Origin: Alteromonas portus
GTDB lineage: Bacteria; Pseudomonadota; Gammaproteobacteria; Enterobacterales; Alteromonadaceae
Assembly (NCBI RefSeq): GCF_005117025.1
Contig: NZ_SWCO01000001.1
Location: forward strand, 903,136-967,135
Reading direction: 5' to 3'
DNA: 64,000 nt
Part shown: one piece after another, positions 47,942-57,171 of the stretch
Layout: each line of letters starts with the position of its first letter
Numbering within the stretch: the stretch's first letter is position 1
Program-made: the position numbers and the translations under genes
Notes under the pieces: model-generated
What the model saw: the letters and a program-made list of their open reading frames with translations, nothing else
The model's database searches: none
Told to the model about the DNA's origin: nothing

Positions 47942-48958
47942 ATGTCACTAAGTCCCGCTGTAAAAGCTTTCCCAACGCCAGAGCAGGTAAGTACGTTCGA
48001 AGATAAGTTGTCACATGATTTAGCTCAGCGTGCTTTTAAGGCAAACGGGGCTTTTTCGTCCGAGACATCTTTTGAACCTGAGAGGGCGACCAACGCTAAG
48101 ACTGAGAGCTATGTTACAGCTGAAGGCGATGTTAAAGCTGAGGGCTATATTTCAGTTGAAGGCTCTGCAAAAGCTGAACGCGATGATACTGCTTCAGCAA
48201 TTAATGAGCAGGACGTGGCACATCGTTTTTCAAAAGCGGCTGTGCAGTACAACAGTATTGCGGGTGTTCAGCGCATTATTGCTAAGCAGGCATTAGCGAA
48301 CTTACCGATAGACCTACAGGGTACGGCTCTTGATATCGGCTGTGGTACTGGCATTCATACCCAAACCCTTGCAAATAAAGGTGCAGCTGCAACTGGCGTA
48401 GACATTGCCGAGGGCATGTTGGCGCAGGCCGGAAAAATGTACTCTGACCCCATTTTCGTAGAAGGTAGTGCTGTTGATTTGCCTTTCTGTGATAGCCAAT
48501 TTTCAACCGTATTTTCATCTATGGCGCTTCAGTGGGTTAGCGATACTGGGCTTGTTGCTAATGAGATAGCGCGAGTGCTTGAAAATAGTGGTATTGCCGA
48601 GCTGGCGATTATGGTGGCGGGTTCATTTAGTGAGCTTAAAACGGCGCGCAAAGTAGCGCAGCTTCCGCAAGCCGAAACTTATATGCCGACAACCGCACAA
48701 TGGGTAAATGGCTTTAAGCAGTCGGGCCTTTCTTTGCAACGGGTGATTACTAAGGACTATGTCGATACTCACTGCGATATTATGTCGCTACTGCGCTCTG
48801 TGAAAGGGGTGGGGGCAGGTGAGACCGGCCGAAAACAACCGCCGCTCACCCGTCGAGATATTAAAAAATTAGCCATGGCTTACAGCAATATGAGCGGTGT
48901 AGAAAGTAAGTTACCGCTTACCTACCGCGTGAGTCATTTTAGATTGGAAAAACGATGA
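47942..48958 (+). CDS. bioC: Malonyl-ACP O-methyltransferase with repeat-bearing N-terminal extension
   Basis: 338 residues. It methylates malonyl-ACP to start the pimelate moiety. The methyltransferase domain starts near residue 90 (DVAHRFSKAAVQYN), with SAM motif I in ALDIGCGTGIHT and the SSMALQWV segment typical of BioC. The first 85 or so residues are extra and contain four tandem 6-residue units (about 59-82: TAEGDV, KAEGYI, SVEGSA, KAERDD), coded by 18-bp DNA repeats. The start is close to the bioF stop and no later start fits, so the extension is translated. Overlaps bioD by ATGA. Confidence 0.92.
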   Translation: MSLSPAVKAFPTPEQVSTFEDKLSHDLAQRAFKANGAFSSETSFEPERATNAKTESYVTAEGDVKAEGYISVEGSAKAERDDTASAINEQDVAHRFSKAAVQYNSIAGVQRIIAKQALANLPIDLQGTALDIGCGTGIHTQTLANKGAAATGVDIAEGMLAQAGKMYSDPIFVEGSAVDLPFCDSQFSTVFSSMALQWVSDTGLVANEIARVLENSGIAELAIMVAGSFSELKTARKVAQLPQAETYMPTTAQWVNGFKQSGLSLQRVITKDYVDTHCDIMSLLRSVKGVGAGETGRKQPPLTRRDIKKLAMAYSNMSGVESKLPLTYRVSHFRLEKR

Positions 48959-49725
48959 AGCAGTATTTCATTACCGGTACCGACACCGAAGTAGGTAAAA
49001 CCTATGTTACCTGCCAACTACTACAAGCTGCGCAAAAATCCTCGTTAAGCGCCATCGGCTACAAGCCTATTGCAGCCGGATGCGAACAGATAAACGGCGA
49101 GTGGGTTAACGAAGATGCGCTAAATATTCAGAAAGCGTGCTCCAAAATACGCGCAAATATAGCCATTAAAATTACAGACAATAACGAGCTAAAAAGCGTA
49201 AATGAAAACAACGAAGAAAGTGGACAGACACTTCCTTTGCATCAAATAAACCCAATTGCACTAAAGCCGGCTATTGCACCACATATTGCTGCCCTTGAAG
49301 AAGGTGTTGCGTTAACGTTTGACGAGATTGCAAAAGGGCTTGACGAACTGCAAGCCTATCAACCAGATCTTCTGTTAATGGAAGGTGCAGGTGGGTGGCG
49401 TTTACCGCTAACGGTAGGTGATGAGTATACGCCCGCTTACTATCTTTCTGATGTCGTGAAAACACTCAAAATGGATGTGATTTTAGTTGTAGGCATGCGT
49501 TTGGGTTGCTTAAATCATGCGTTATTAACTGCAGAAGCAATTCGCGCCGATGGACTTACCATTAAAGGATGGGTTGCGAACGACATCACGGGTAACATGG
49601 CGCGATACCAAGAGAATCTGCATTCTCTTAAAGCCATGTTACCCGAGCCGCTACTGGCAGAAATTCCCTACCAGGTAGCGCCTAACGATGAAATGCTATT
49701 CGCCGCTATCAAGCAAATAAGTTAA
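48955..49725 (+). CDS. bioD: Dethiobiotin synthetase
   Basis: 256 residues. ATP-dependent closure of the ureido ring. The P-loop is at residues 8-16 (GTDTEVGKT). KPIAAGCE, MEGAGGWRLPL and VVGMRLGCLNHALLT are characteristic. Last gene of bioBFCD. It converges with pepE, and their ends overlap by 30 bp. Confidence 0.96.
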   Translation: MKQYFITGTDTEVGKTYVTCQLLQAAQKSSLSAIGYKPIAAGCEQINGEWVNEDALNIQKACSKIRANIAIKITDNNELKSVNENNEESGQTLPLHQINPIALKPAIAPHIAALEEGVALTFDEIAKGLDELQAYQPDLLLMEGAGGWRLPLTVGDEYTPAYYLSDVVKTLKMDVILVVGMRLGCLNHALLTAEAIRADGLTIKGWVANDITGNMARYQENLHSLKAMLPEPLLAEIPYQVAPNDEMLFAAIKQIS

Positions 49726-50418
49726 ATCATCACCTGAATTAATTGGCGTTTTTTCTTCACCTAGAAAAATAAAGCCGTCTTTTTCACCCACTAGGGTAAG
49801 TTGGTTATTAGTAAGGCGCAGCGCTGTGCCCTCGCGAATAGCAACTACTGGTGTGGTTGGGTTTAGCGTGGTGAACTCTGCCAAACGTTGATCACGGGTT
49901 TCACCATTGTGACCCGGCGGCTGATAATCGGTGTAGTGCGGATTCAACTGAAACGGCACGATATCTAGTGCATCAAAACTCGGCGGCTCGATAATGGGCA
50001 TGTCGTTAGTGGTTCTAATTGATTGACCACAAATATTCGAACCCGCGCTCCAGCCAATATAAGGCGTACAATCGGCGATGGCGTGCTTTATTGGCACAAT
50101 AAGCGCGTTTGCATAAAGGGTTGAAAGTAGGTGAAAGGTGTTTCCACCGCCTACAACAATAGCTTGGCCATTTTTCTTTGCGTTATTGACTGCGGCTACT
50201 GGATCTTCAACGGTATGTAGGCCCGTAACCTTGCACTCTGGCAGGGCGGTTGCAACGGCATCTACATAGCTATCGTACGTTTGAGTGACGGCGGCGTAAG
50301 GGATAAATAGAAGGTCGCGAATTTCGCCTAAGTGTGCAAAAATAAGCGCCCTAGCGTGCTCTAAGTAAGCTTCGTCGCCTTGGCGTGAGCTACTCAGCAT
50401 AAGTACATGTGCGGTCAT
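49696..50418 (-). CDS. pepE: Alpha-aspartyl dipeptidase (peptidase E)
   Basis: 240 residues from ATG 50418, which has GGAG at good spacing; the frame continues to 50451. Cytosolic S51 serine peptidase cleaving Asp-X dipeptides. The nucleophile Ser is in GWSAGSNICGQSI. Other family marks are VVGGGNTFHLL, NPHYTDYQPPGHNGETRDQR and a VVAIREGTALRL end. Overlaps the bioD 3' end. Confidence 0.94.
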   Translation of the reverse strand: MTAHVLMLSSSRQGDEAYLEHARALIFAHLGEIRDLLFIPYAAVTQTYDSYVDAVATALPECKVTGLHTVEDPVAAVNNAKKNGQAIVVGGGNTFHLLSTLYANALIVPIKHAIADCTPYIGWSAGSNICGQSIRTTNDMPIIEPPSFDALDIVPFQLNPHYTDYQPPGHNGETRDQRLAEFTTLNPTTPVVAIREGTALRLTNNQLTLVGEKDGFIFLGEEKTPINSGDDLTYLLDSGE

Positions 50419-50511
50419 ACTAACTCCACAATTTTTCTGACGGCGTATCATACGCGAAACTAGGCATAAAGTTTAGTCGCGCTCCGTCACTGCGTTGAAA
50501 TAGGATTTTGA

Positions 50512-50988
50512 ATGAAACAATCTACATCGGTATTGTTCGTGTGTTTGGGTAACATTTGTCGCTCTCCAACCGCAGAAGCCGTGTTCAAACACAAGGCTGC
50601 ACAAGCCGGATTAAATATAGAAATCGATTCAGCAGGAACCCACGGCTATCACATTGGCAACCCGCCCGACAAGCGTTCGCAAGCCGCAGGCGTAGAGCGA
50701 GGTTACAGTTTCAAAGGGCTAAAATGCCGACGCGTGGATGAAAGCGACTTTGAACGATTTGATTTCATTCTTGCCATGGACAACAGCAACCTTGCTAATT
50801 TGCACGGTATGTCGCCTAGCCAGTACCACGATAAAATTAAGCTGTTTCTTGATTTTGCAAATGCAGACGATAAAGAAGTACCTGATCCATATTATGGCGG
50901 CAAGCGCGGCTTTGAGCTGGTGTTAGATCTTATTGAAGAAGCGTCGGACGGTTTGATTGCGCATATTAAGCAAACCCAACAACAATAA
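50512..50988 (+). CDS. Low-molecular-weight protein-tyrosine phosphatase
   Basis: 158 residues. The P-loop C-x5-R is Cys11 to Arg17 (VCLGNICRSPTAE) and the general-acid Asp is in VPDPYYGG. RGYSFKGLKCRRV and ILAMDNSNL are usual for the family. It is not next to the exopolysaccharide kinase, so a link with it is not supported by position. Followed by btuC-like and btuD-like genes. Confidence 0.93.
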   Translation: MKQSTSVLFVCLGNICRSPTAEAVFKHKAAQAGLNIEIDSAGTHGYHIGNPPDKRSQAAGVERGYSFKGLKCRRVDESDFERFDFILAMDNSNLANLHGMSPSQYHDKIKLFLDFANADDKEVPDPYYGGKRGFELVLDLIEEASDGLIAHIKQTQQQ

Positions 50989-51045
50989 ACGCAAGTCATA
51001 TTCATAAATCATCTCGAGAGCCCACGTTGAGAATCCATATTGACA

Positions 51046-52023
51046 ATGACAGGAACTAAACGCACCGCCGTCACTTTGGTTGTAATTACAGTACTTTTGT
51101 CACTCGTTATAGGTGTGGTAGGTATTGTTGGCGTGACAGGGCTGTCCGATACGGCGGCTGAACTAAAACAGCATATTATTGTTCAGCTTCAAATTCCGCT
51201 TCTTCTTACTGCGTTTTTAGTAGGGGCGGCACTGTCTACAAGTGGCGCTACCTTGCAAGTAGTGCTGCGAAATCCCTTGGCAGACCCGGGAATCATTGGC
51301 ATTACGAGTGGCGCAAGCTTGGTTGCTGCGCTTTTGCTGCTGCTAACCCCACAATGGGCTACAGCATACCTACACTATTTGCTGCCTTTGGGTTGTTTTA
51401 TCGGTGCGTTGTTATCTACATTTATCATTTATCGCCTAGCCAGAAAACTGCTGGGCTCCTCTACGGCTGTTATCCTTGCTGGTATTGCCATCTCTACCCT
51501 TAGCGGCGCTATTATCGCTTGGCTTTACATGTTCAGCGACGCTAATGCCCTTCGCAATCTTACTTTCTGGTTAATGGGTAGCTTGTACCAAACTAACTGG
51601 TTAATTTTGTCAGTAGGCGGCCCGTTAATCGCTGTTGCTGTCGCATTACAGCTTTATTTCGCTGGCGATTTAAACAAGCTTTATGCTGGCGAACTTGCAG
51701 CGAAGAGTAGCGGTGTGGATGTGGATAAACTCACTGAACGCTCACTCATTGTTTGTGCAATTGCTGTAGGCGCTGCGGTGTCTATGGCTGGTTCAATTGC
51801 TTTTGTGGGTTTATTAGTACCGCATATCTTACGTTTGATCATAGGGCATAATAATCGCTATTTGTTGCCGCTAAGTGCGCTAAGTGGTGCAAGTCTATTA
51901 ATGCTGGTTGCGTTAAGCTCTGAAGTGACCCGTGTCATTACGCTTCCGGTGTCTATGGTAACGGCTACGTTAGGCGGTCCATTATTAATTTGGGCATTAG
52001 CAAAAGGTCAAATAAAAGGGTAG
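51046..52023 (+). CDS. btuC: FecCD/BtuC-family ABC transporter permease
   Basis: About 325 residues from ATG 51046 (TTG 51040 also in frame), with about ten membrane helices. Family segments: RLPLLLTAF-like QIPLLLTAFLVGAALSTSG, NPLADPGIIGITSGASL, GSIAFVGLLVPHILRLIIG and GPLLIWAL. It imports cobalamin or an iron chelate. Vitamin B12 is inferred from the short BtuD-type ATPase next to it. No binding protein is nearby. Confidence 0.88.
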   Translation: MTGTKRTAVTLVVITVLLSLVIGVVGIVGVTGLSDTAAELKQHIIVQLQIPLLLTAFLVGAALSTSGATLQVVLRNPLADPGIIGITSGASLVAALLLLLTPQWATAYLHYLLPLGCFIGALLSTFIIYRLARKLLGSSTAVILAGIAISTLSGAIIAWLYMFSDANALRNLTFWLMGSLYQTNWLILSVGGPLIAVAVALQLYFAGDLNKLYAGELAAKSSGVDVDKLTERSLIVCAIAVGAAVSMAGSIAFVGLLVPHILRLIIGHNNRYLLPLSALSGASLLMLVALSSEVTRVITLPVSMVTATLGGPLLIWALAKGQIKG

Positions 52024-52037
52024 TGGAGGGTAATAAA

Positions 52038-53009
52038 ATGACGACAAAAAATAGTACTACCCACCAACGCCCGGTTTCGACCAGCGATGTAAAAATAAAT
52101 ACAAGTGACCATGCCGCTCTTGGTGTGAACCCAAAGCAAAACATCAGCAGTAAAAATGGTGTAGCAGAAAGCCTGAGCGCAGCTGATGGCCCAAGCGAAG
52201 CGGATAGCAATGGCCCAGCAGATAGCAATAGCTTAGCAGATAGCCATACCGTTTTAAGCTTGCAGCATGTAAAAGTGGCATCGCGACTTTGGGTGGAAGA
52301 TTTACATGCAAAAAAAGGCGAGTGCATTCACATCATAGGGCCAAATGGTGCAGGGAAATCCACGCTATTGCTTACCCTTGCGGGCCTTATTGAAACTGAT
52401 GAAGGCACCGTCATGCTGCTAGGTAAACCAATGAGCAATTGGTCGTTGGCAACACTTGCGAGCGTGCGCACCTTATTAGCGCAACAAAGCGAAAGTAGTT
52501 TTCACTTGTCGGTAAAAGAATACTTAAGCTTTTATGCAGCAGCCGAGCGAGATGTGCTTATTCCTGCGGTTTTGGAAAAAGCCCTTGAGGTGTCGGGTTT
52601 CTTGAACAAAATTCTCACTCAGCTTTCTGGCGGCGAACGTCAGCGAGTAGAAATTTGTCGTTCGCTTTTACAAATTTGGCCACAATTAGAGCGCGGAGAG
52701 GGTATAGCCCTATTAGATGAGCCGTTGCAAGGACTTGATATAAGACATCAGTATGCACTGGCTAGTTTGGTAAAATTCCTTTGCGAAAAAGGGAATACCA
52801 TTCTTATGACCTCTCATGACATCGCACTTAGCGCTAACTACTGCGATAGTCTATGGTTATTGCAAAAAGGTCGTATGGTCGCAATGGGTGAGCCGAGAGA
52901 TGTAGCAACTCAGGCAAACCTTGAGAAAGTGTTTGAATGCCATTTTGCTATAAGCAAGCACGATAACTTTCTAGAAATTCAAGTTTGCGCACCTATTTCC
53001 TTAGAATAA
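52038..53009 (+). CDS. btuD: BtuD-like ABC ATPase with repeat-bearing N-terminal extension
   Basis: About 323 residues from ATG 52038, which has a strong GGAGG before it. The ATPase core starts near residue 70 (LSLQHVKVASRLWVEDLHA). Walker A is GPNGAGKST, the signature LSGGERQRVEI, Walker B GIALLDEP and the switch TSHDIA. The first 70 residues are extra, polar and end in 6-residue repeats (ADSNGP, ADSNSL, ADSHTV) coded by 18-bp tandem units. It is coupled to the permease 15 bp upstream. Confidence 0.87.
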   Translation: MTTKNSTTHQRPVSTSDVKINTSDHAALGVNPKQNISSKNGVAESLSAADGPSEADSNGPADSNSLADSHTVLSLQHVKVASRLWVEDLHAKKGECIHIIGPNGAGKSTLLLTLAGLIETDEGTVMLLGKPMSNWSLATLASVRTLLAQQSESSFHLSVKEYLSFYAAAERDVLIPAVLEKALEVSGFLNKILTQLSGGERQRVEICRSLLQIWPQLERGEGIALLDEPLQGLDIRHQYALASLVKFLCEKGNTILMTSHDIALSANYCDSLWLLQKGRMVAMGEPRDVATQANLEKVFECHFAISKHDNFLEIQVCAPISLE

Positions 53010-53019
53010 ATGTGGTAAA

Positions 53020-53058
53020 GTGCCCCCAGCATTTTTTAGATTCATATTTTCACATTAG
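53020..53058 (+). other. Possible Phe-rich leader peptide before the DAHP synthase
   Basis: A 12-codon frame, GTG start, reads MPPAFFRFIFSH and stops. Four of 12 codons are Phe, in the style of pheL. A GCGTTACG/CGTAA..CGC stem and a T-rich run (53105-53115) follow, then GAAGC/GCTTC (53117-53131) and AAAACGT/ACGTTTT (53150-53170) just before the ribosome site. The leader itself has only a weak ribosome-binding site, so this is a hypothesis. Confidence 0.35.
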
Positions 53059-53188
53059 GCTGATTAGAAAAAAGCGTTACGGACACATCGTAAAGCGCGC
53101 TACAGTCTTTTTATTCGAAGCGTAAAGCTTCAAAATAGATATTTTCAGTAAAACGTTTGCCCTACGTTTTTTATTCAGGAGAACACCG

Positions 53189-54532
53189 TTGAGTAATTGG
53201 CAAGTAGACAGTTGGAGAAATAAACCTATTCTTCAGCAACCAGAGTACGATGACAAAGTACGTTTAAAAGAAGTAGAGCAAACACTGAGTTCTTACCCTC
53301 CACTTGTATTTGCTGCTGAAGCCCGCGAGCTTAGACGCCAACTAGGCGAAGTCAGCTTGGGTAAGGGGTTTCTTTTACAGGGTGGTGACTGCGCCGAGTC
53401 GTTTGATGAATTTAACGCACCTAAAATTCGCGATACTTTTAAAGTTATTCTTCAAATGGCCATTGTGCTTACCTTTGCTGGTCGTTGCCCGGTAACTAAG
53501 GTTGCTCGTATGGCAGGCCAGTACGCCAAGCCACGTTCATCAGATTTTGAAACCCGCGATGGCGTGACTTTGCCAAGCTATCGTGGCGATATCATCAATA
53601 ACTTTGAATTTACTGAAGCGGCCCGTCGACCAGACCCTGATCGCTTGTTAGAAGCGTACCATCGCAGTGCATCAACGTTGAACCTTCTTCGCGCATTTGC
53701 GCAAGGCGGTTTGGCCGACCTTCATGAAGTTAACCGCTGGAATATGGCGTTTGTTGAAAACAGCCCGCTTAAAGAGCGTTATTCGGATATGGCCAACCGT
53801 ATTCAAGACACCCTTGAGTTTATGGATGTTATTGGCATTAACGCGCAAACCAGTTCTACCCTGCATGAAACCTCGTTGTTTACATCGCACGAAGCATTGC
53901 TATTGAACTATGAGCAGGCGCTAACACGCATCGATACCCTTACCGGTAAGCCTTACGATTGTTCGGCTCACATGGTGTGGATTGGCGAGCGTACCCGTCA
54001 ACTAGACCATGCGCACGTTGAGTTTTTCCGAGGCATTCATAACCCAATTGGTGTGAAAGTGGGTCCAAGCATGCAGGAAGACGAGCTTGTTCGTTTAATT
54101 GATGCACTTAACCCGCTAAACGACCCGGGTCGCTTGACGCTTATTACGCGTATGGGCGCCGATAATTTAGCTGACAACTTGCCACGCTTATTGCGTAAAG
54201 TGAAAGCTGAAGGCAGACATGTAGTGTGGAGCTCTGACCCGATGCACGGCAACACATTCTCGGCATCTAGCGGTTATAAAACCCGTAATTTCGATGCAAT
54301 TTTGAAAGAAATTAAGCAGTTCTTCCAAGCTCACGAAGCAGAAGGTACTCACGCTGGTGGTATTCACCTTGAAATGACTGGCCAGCACGTAACTGAGTGT
54401 ACGGGCGGTGCTTATCAAATTAGCGATGATGATTTAGCCCAGGCTTACAAGACCCAGTGCGATCCGCGCTTGAATGCAGACCAAGTGCTTGAAATGGCAT
54501 TCTTGGTGGCTGATCATTTGCGTAATGCGTAA
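53189..54532 (+). CDS. Class II 3-deoxy-7-phosphoheptulonate synthase
   Basis: 447 residues, typical for the plant-type class II enzyme. It condenses phosphoenolpyruvate and erythrose-4-phosphate in the first step of aromatic synthesis. Family marks: [94 protein letters not shown] and [18 protein letters not shown] start with AGGAG upstream. The stop codon lies in the second copy of a 7-bp tandem repeat. Confidence 0.96.
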   Translation: MSNWQVDSWRNKPILQQPEYDDKVRLKEVEQTLSSYPPLVFAAEARELRRQLGEVSLGKGFLLQGGDCAESFDEFNAPKIRDTFKVILQMAIVLTFAGRCPVTKVARMAGQYAKPRSSDFETRDGVTLPSYRGDIINNFEFTEAARRPDPDRLLEAYHRSASTLNLLRAFAQGGLADLHEVNRWNMAFVENSPLKERYSDMANRIQDTLEFMDVIGINAQTSSTLHETSLFTSHEALLLNYEQALTRIDTLTGKPYDCSAHMVWIGERTRQLDHAHVEFFRGIHNPIGVKVGPSMQEDELVRLIDALNPLNDPGRLTLITRMGADNLADNLPRLLRKVKAEGRHVVWSSDPMHGNTFSASSGYKTRNFDAILKEIKQFFQAHEAEGTHAGGIHLEMTGQHVTECTGGAYQISDDDLAQAYKTQCDPRLNADQVLEMAFLVADHLRNA

Positions 54533-54574
54533 TGCGTAATGCGTAATGCGTAATGCGTAATGCGTAATGCGTAC
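54519..54574. repeat. 7-bp tandem repeat across the DAHP synthase stop codon
   Basis: Seven perfect copies of TGCGTAA (54519-54567) and one TGCGTAC (54568-54574). The stop TAA is 54530-54532, in copy two. Extra copies fall after the stop and do not change the protein. Confidence 0.95.
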
Positions 54575-54600
54575 AGCCTTACGTAAATCGCGTTAATATA

Positions 54601-54638
54601 AAAAAACGGGCAGCGACATAATCACTGCCCGTTTTTTT
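54601..54638 (+). terminator. Rho-independent terminator after the DAHP synthase
   Basis: ACGGGCAG (54606-54613) pairs with CTGCCCGT (54625-54632), A-run before, T-run after. It can serve both directions. Confidence 0.93.
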
Positions 54639-54954
54639 ATAGCAGCTTTTCTCTCTCATCCTCACTCAATATCCCGGTGAAAATAGTTTCCCTTCTCAAA
54701 TTGGCGGTGCGCTCATCGTCAGCTAATAATAACGCTTTAAATACATCGGGCTGATCACGAGCCTCAATTATTCCTTTCCAAAGTAGGTAGCTGCCATAAC
54801 GCATCATTTTGTTTTGATAGCGGCTTTCTAGGGTGTTTTCGGCTTGTTCAAAAAGCTCGGGGTGAGATAGTAATTTGTCAGCTATGGCGCTGTGGATTTT
54901 TTTAATGCGTTCATTTACGTCACTTCGACGTTGTTTTCTGGGTCTTGCAAACAT
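54637..54954 (-). CDS. Small basic/acidic helical protein, not recognised
   Basis: 105 residues. Basic N-terminus (MFARPRKQRRSDVNERIKK) followed by three or four predicted helices and an acidic end (LSEDEREKLL). No signal or membrane segment. I recall no family. Its stop lies inside the tail of the DAHP synthase terminator, so that hairpin likely ends both transcripts. Confidence 0.65.
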   Translation of the reverse strand: MFARPRKQRRSDVNERIKKIHSAIADKLLSHPELFEQAENTLESRYQNKMMRYGSYLLWKGIIEARDQPDVFKALLLADDERTANLRRETIFTGILSEDEREKLL

Positions 54955-55138
54955 AAATCTTCGTGTGTTTTAACTATTCAAATAAGGTGTGCGTAGTTGT
55001 ATAGGAAAAGAGCGTCGGCGAACCTTCGTTTTATAGTAGCCATTTCACACTTCTCACAAATACTATTAGATGGGAGTAGTATATGAATGTGTAACCAACG
55101 AAATCACGGGTTTGTTCGTGAAAGTTGAATCAACACAA

Positions 55139-55354
55139 TCAATCTTCGTTAAGTAGGGGCTCTACAACAGACTCCAAGCCATTTAGTTTTATTTCATACA
55201 TTAAAGCAAGCTGTTCACCCAGCTTGTTTTCTGGAAAGCCTTGTTTGTGAAACCAGACTAAATAGGGTTCGGGTAAATGAAATAGGCGTCTGCCGGCGTA
55301 CTTGCCAAAAGGCATCACTTGGTTAATAGCGGCTTTTATAAGTGTTGGGTCCAT
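55139..55354 (-). CDS. DUF3820 family protein
   Basis: 71 residues with the DUF3820 core: MPFGKYAGRRLFHLPEPYLVWFHK, where MPFGKYxG and the P-YL-W pattern are characteristic. Small cytosolic protein of unknown role. It follows the ABC exporter gene by 20 bp and may be co-transcribed with it. Confidence 0.85.
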   Translation of the reverse strand: MDPTLIKAAINQVMPFGKYAGRRLFHLPEPYLVWFHKQGFPENKLGEQLALMYEIKLNGLESVVEPLLNED

Positions 55355-55374
55355 ATATAGACTGCCTCTTACAT

Positions 55375-57171
55375 TTATAGGGGGGAAGCTTCATCTTCAC
55401 GTTGTTGCGCTTGCCATAGCGTTGCGTACTCACCGCCTTGCTCTAGCAAGTAAGTGTGTGTCCCTTCTTCTACTATAGTACCGCTTTTGAGAACAAGGAT
55501 CTTGTCGGCATCAACAATTGTGGACAGTCTATGTGCAATAACTAAACTGGTATGTCCCTTAGCCGCGTCGCGAAGAGCCGCTAAAATCGCACGTTCTGAC
55601 GAACTGTCTAACGAGCTAGTGGCTTCATCAAAAATCATGATGGGCGCGCCCTTAAGTAAGGCCCTTGCGATAGAAACACGCTGTTTTTCGCCACCAGACA
55701 GCTTTAGCCCCCGCTCTCCCACCGTTGTGTCCAGCTTTTCAGGCAGACTTTCAACAAATGCTTCAAGATGCGCGAGTTTAATGACATGTCTAATATCTTC
55801 ATCGCTGGCATCAGGGTTACCGTAGCGAATATTCTCTAGCAAGGTAGTGTTAAACAGCACCGTATCCTGAGGCACAATACCGATGTGTGAGCGCAGGCTT
55901 TGCTGGGTAAGCGATGCGATATCTTTTCCATCAACGGTGATGTTGCCCTGTTGAGGCTCATAAAACCGAAAGAGCAGCTTCATTAACGTCGACTTACCTG
56001 CGCCGCTCTCACCTACCACGGCTACCTTGGAGCCTGGCGGTACGTCGAAGCTCAATCCGTTTAAAATTTGCCTATTTTTGTTATAAGCGAAGTGCACATT
56101 ATTGAAGCGTAGCGTTGGGTTAGCGCAGGTTAACTCTGTAGCGTCTTCGGCGTCTTTAATGGCTGGAGTTTGCGAGAGGAGATCAAAAAGCTTGTCGATA
56201 TTAGCAAGGCTGCCACGAATTTCACGGTATACAAACCCCAAAAAATTTAAAGGCATAAAAATCTGCATGGTGAAGGCGTTTATCAATACAAAATCGCCTA
56301 TGGTCATCTCGCCATTAATAACACCGAAAGCAGCATTTGCCATCATTGATGTCATGGCGATGGCAATGATGGCCGCTTGGCCACCATTTAGCGCAAATAG
56401 CGACAAGCGGTTTTTTCTTCGGGCTTTTTCCCATGTGGCTAAATCTTTATCGTAGCGATTGGCTTCAAAGGATTCGTTGTTAAAGTATTTTACTGTTTCA
56501 AAATTTAGCAGGCTGTCTACCGCCCTAGAGTTGGTGGTCGAGTCTGCTTCATTCATCTGAGTAACAAAGCGGGTACGCCAATCTGTTGCTTTCATCGAAA
56601 AGCCAATATAGCCCACTACGCTAAGCACAATAATTAACGCGAAAGATACGCCGAACTGAAATAGGAGTAAGCCTACAACAAGGGCAATTTCTAGTAGGGT
56701 AGGGACAATATTGAACACCATAAACCGCATTAGAAAACTAACGCCGTTGGTCCCGCGCTCTATATCGCGTGACAATCCACCTGTACGTCGATTTAAATGA
56801 AAACCTAAGTCTAAGTTGTGCAAATGTTTGAAGACTTTTAGCCCAAGGCGGCGCATAGCTCGTTCTGTAACCCGACCAAAAAGCGTATCGCGCACTTCGC
56901 CAAGTAAAACATTCAGTAAGCGCAGTGTTCCATAGGCGACGATCAGGCTAATGGGAACCGCTAACGCAAGCGTGGTTACATCGCCATTTAAACTATCGAC
57001 GGTGTATTTTAATACATAAGGTAGACCGATACTGGCAAGCTTTGCTGCTACCAGGCACAGTAAAGCGAGAAATACACGATGTTTGAATTCTAGAAGATAA
57101 GGCCAAAGCTGTGAAAGAACGTGCCATTTAACAGGTTCATCGACATTGGTAGGAAAACGGTTTTTTCTCAT
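55375..57171 (-). CDS. ABC exporter, fused permease and ATPase (Atm1/MsbA-like)
   Basis: About 598 residues from ATG 57171 (MRKNRFPTNVDEP); the frame runs to 57276 without family sequence. Six-helix membrane domain (about 25-320), then the ATPase: Walker A in GESGAGKST, signature LSGGEKQRVSIARAL, Walker B in IMIFDEATSSLD and the H-switch in IAHRLSTI. TVKYFNNESFEANRYD and YREIRGSLANIDKLFDLL resemble the Atm1/heavy-metal subgroup, so export of a thiol compound is possible. Substrate unproven. Confidence 0.9.
   Translation of the reverse strand: MRKNRFPTNVDEPVKWHVLSQLWPYLLEFKHRVFLALLCLVAAKLASIGLPYVLKYTVDSLNGDVTTLALAVPISLIVAYGTLRLLNVLLGEVRDTLFGRVTERAMRRLGLKVFKHLHNLDLGFHLNRRTGGLSRDIERGTNGVSFLMRFMVFNIVPTLLEIALVVGLLLFQFGVSFALIIVLSVVGYIGFSMKATDWRTRFVTQMNEADSTTNSRAVDSLLNFETVKYFNNESFEANRYDKDLATWEKARRKNRLSLFALNGGQAAIIAIAMTSMMANAAFGVINGEMTIGDFVLINAFTMQIFMPLNFLGFVYREIRGSLANIDKLFDLLSQTPAIKDAEDATELTCANPTLRFNNVHFAYNKNRQILNGLSFDVPPGSKVAVVGESGAGKSTLMKLLFRFYEPQQGNITVDGKDIASLTQQSLRSHIGIVPQDTVLFNTTLLENIRYGNPDASDEDIRHVIKLAHLEAFVESLPEKLDTTVGERGLKLSGGEKQRVSIARALLKGAPIMIFDEATSSLDSSSERAILAALRDAAKGHTSLVIAHRLSTIVDADKILVLKSGTIVEEGTHTYLLEQGGEYATLWQAQQREDEASPL

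Noticed and set aside
50989..51045. Possible cobalamin riboswitch before the btuC-like gene
   Set aside because: Only 57 bp separate it from the previous gene, too short for the fold, and no B12-box was seen.
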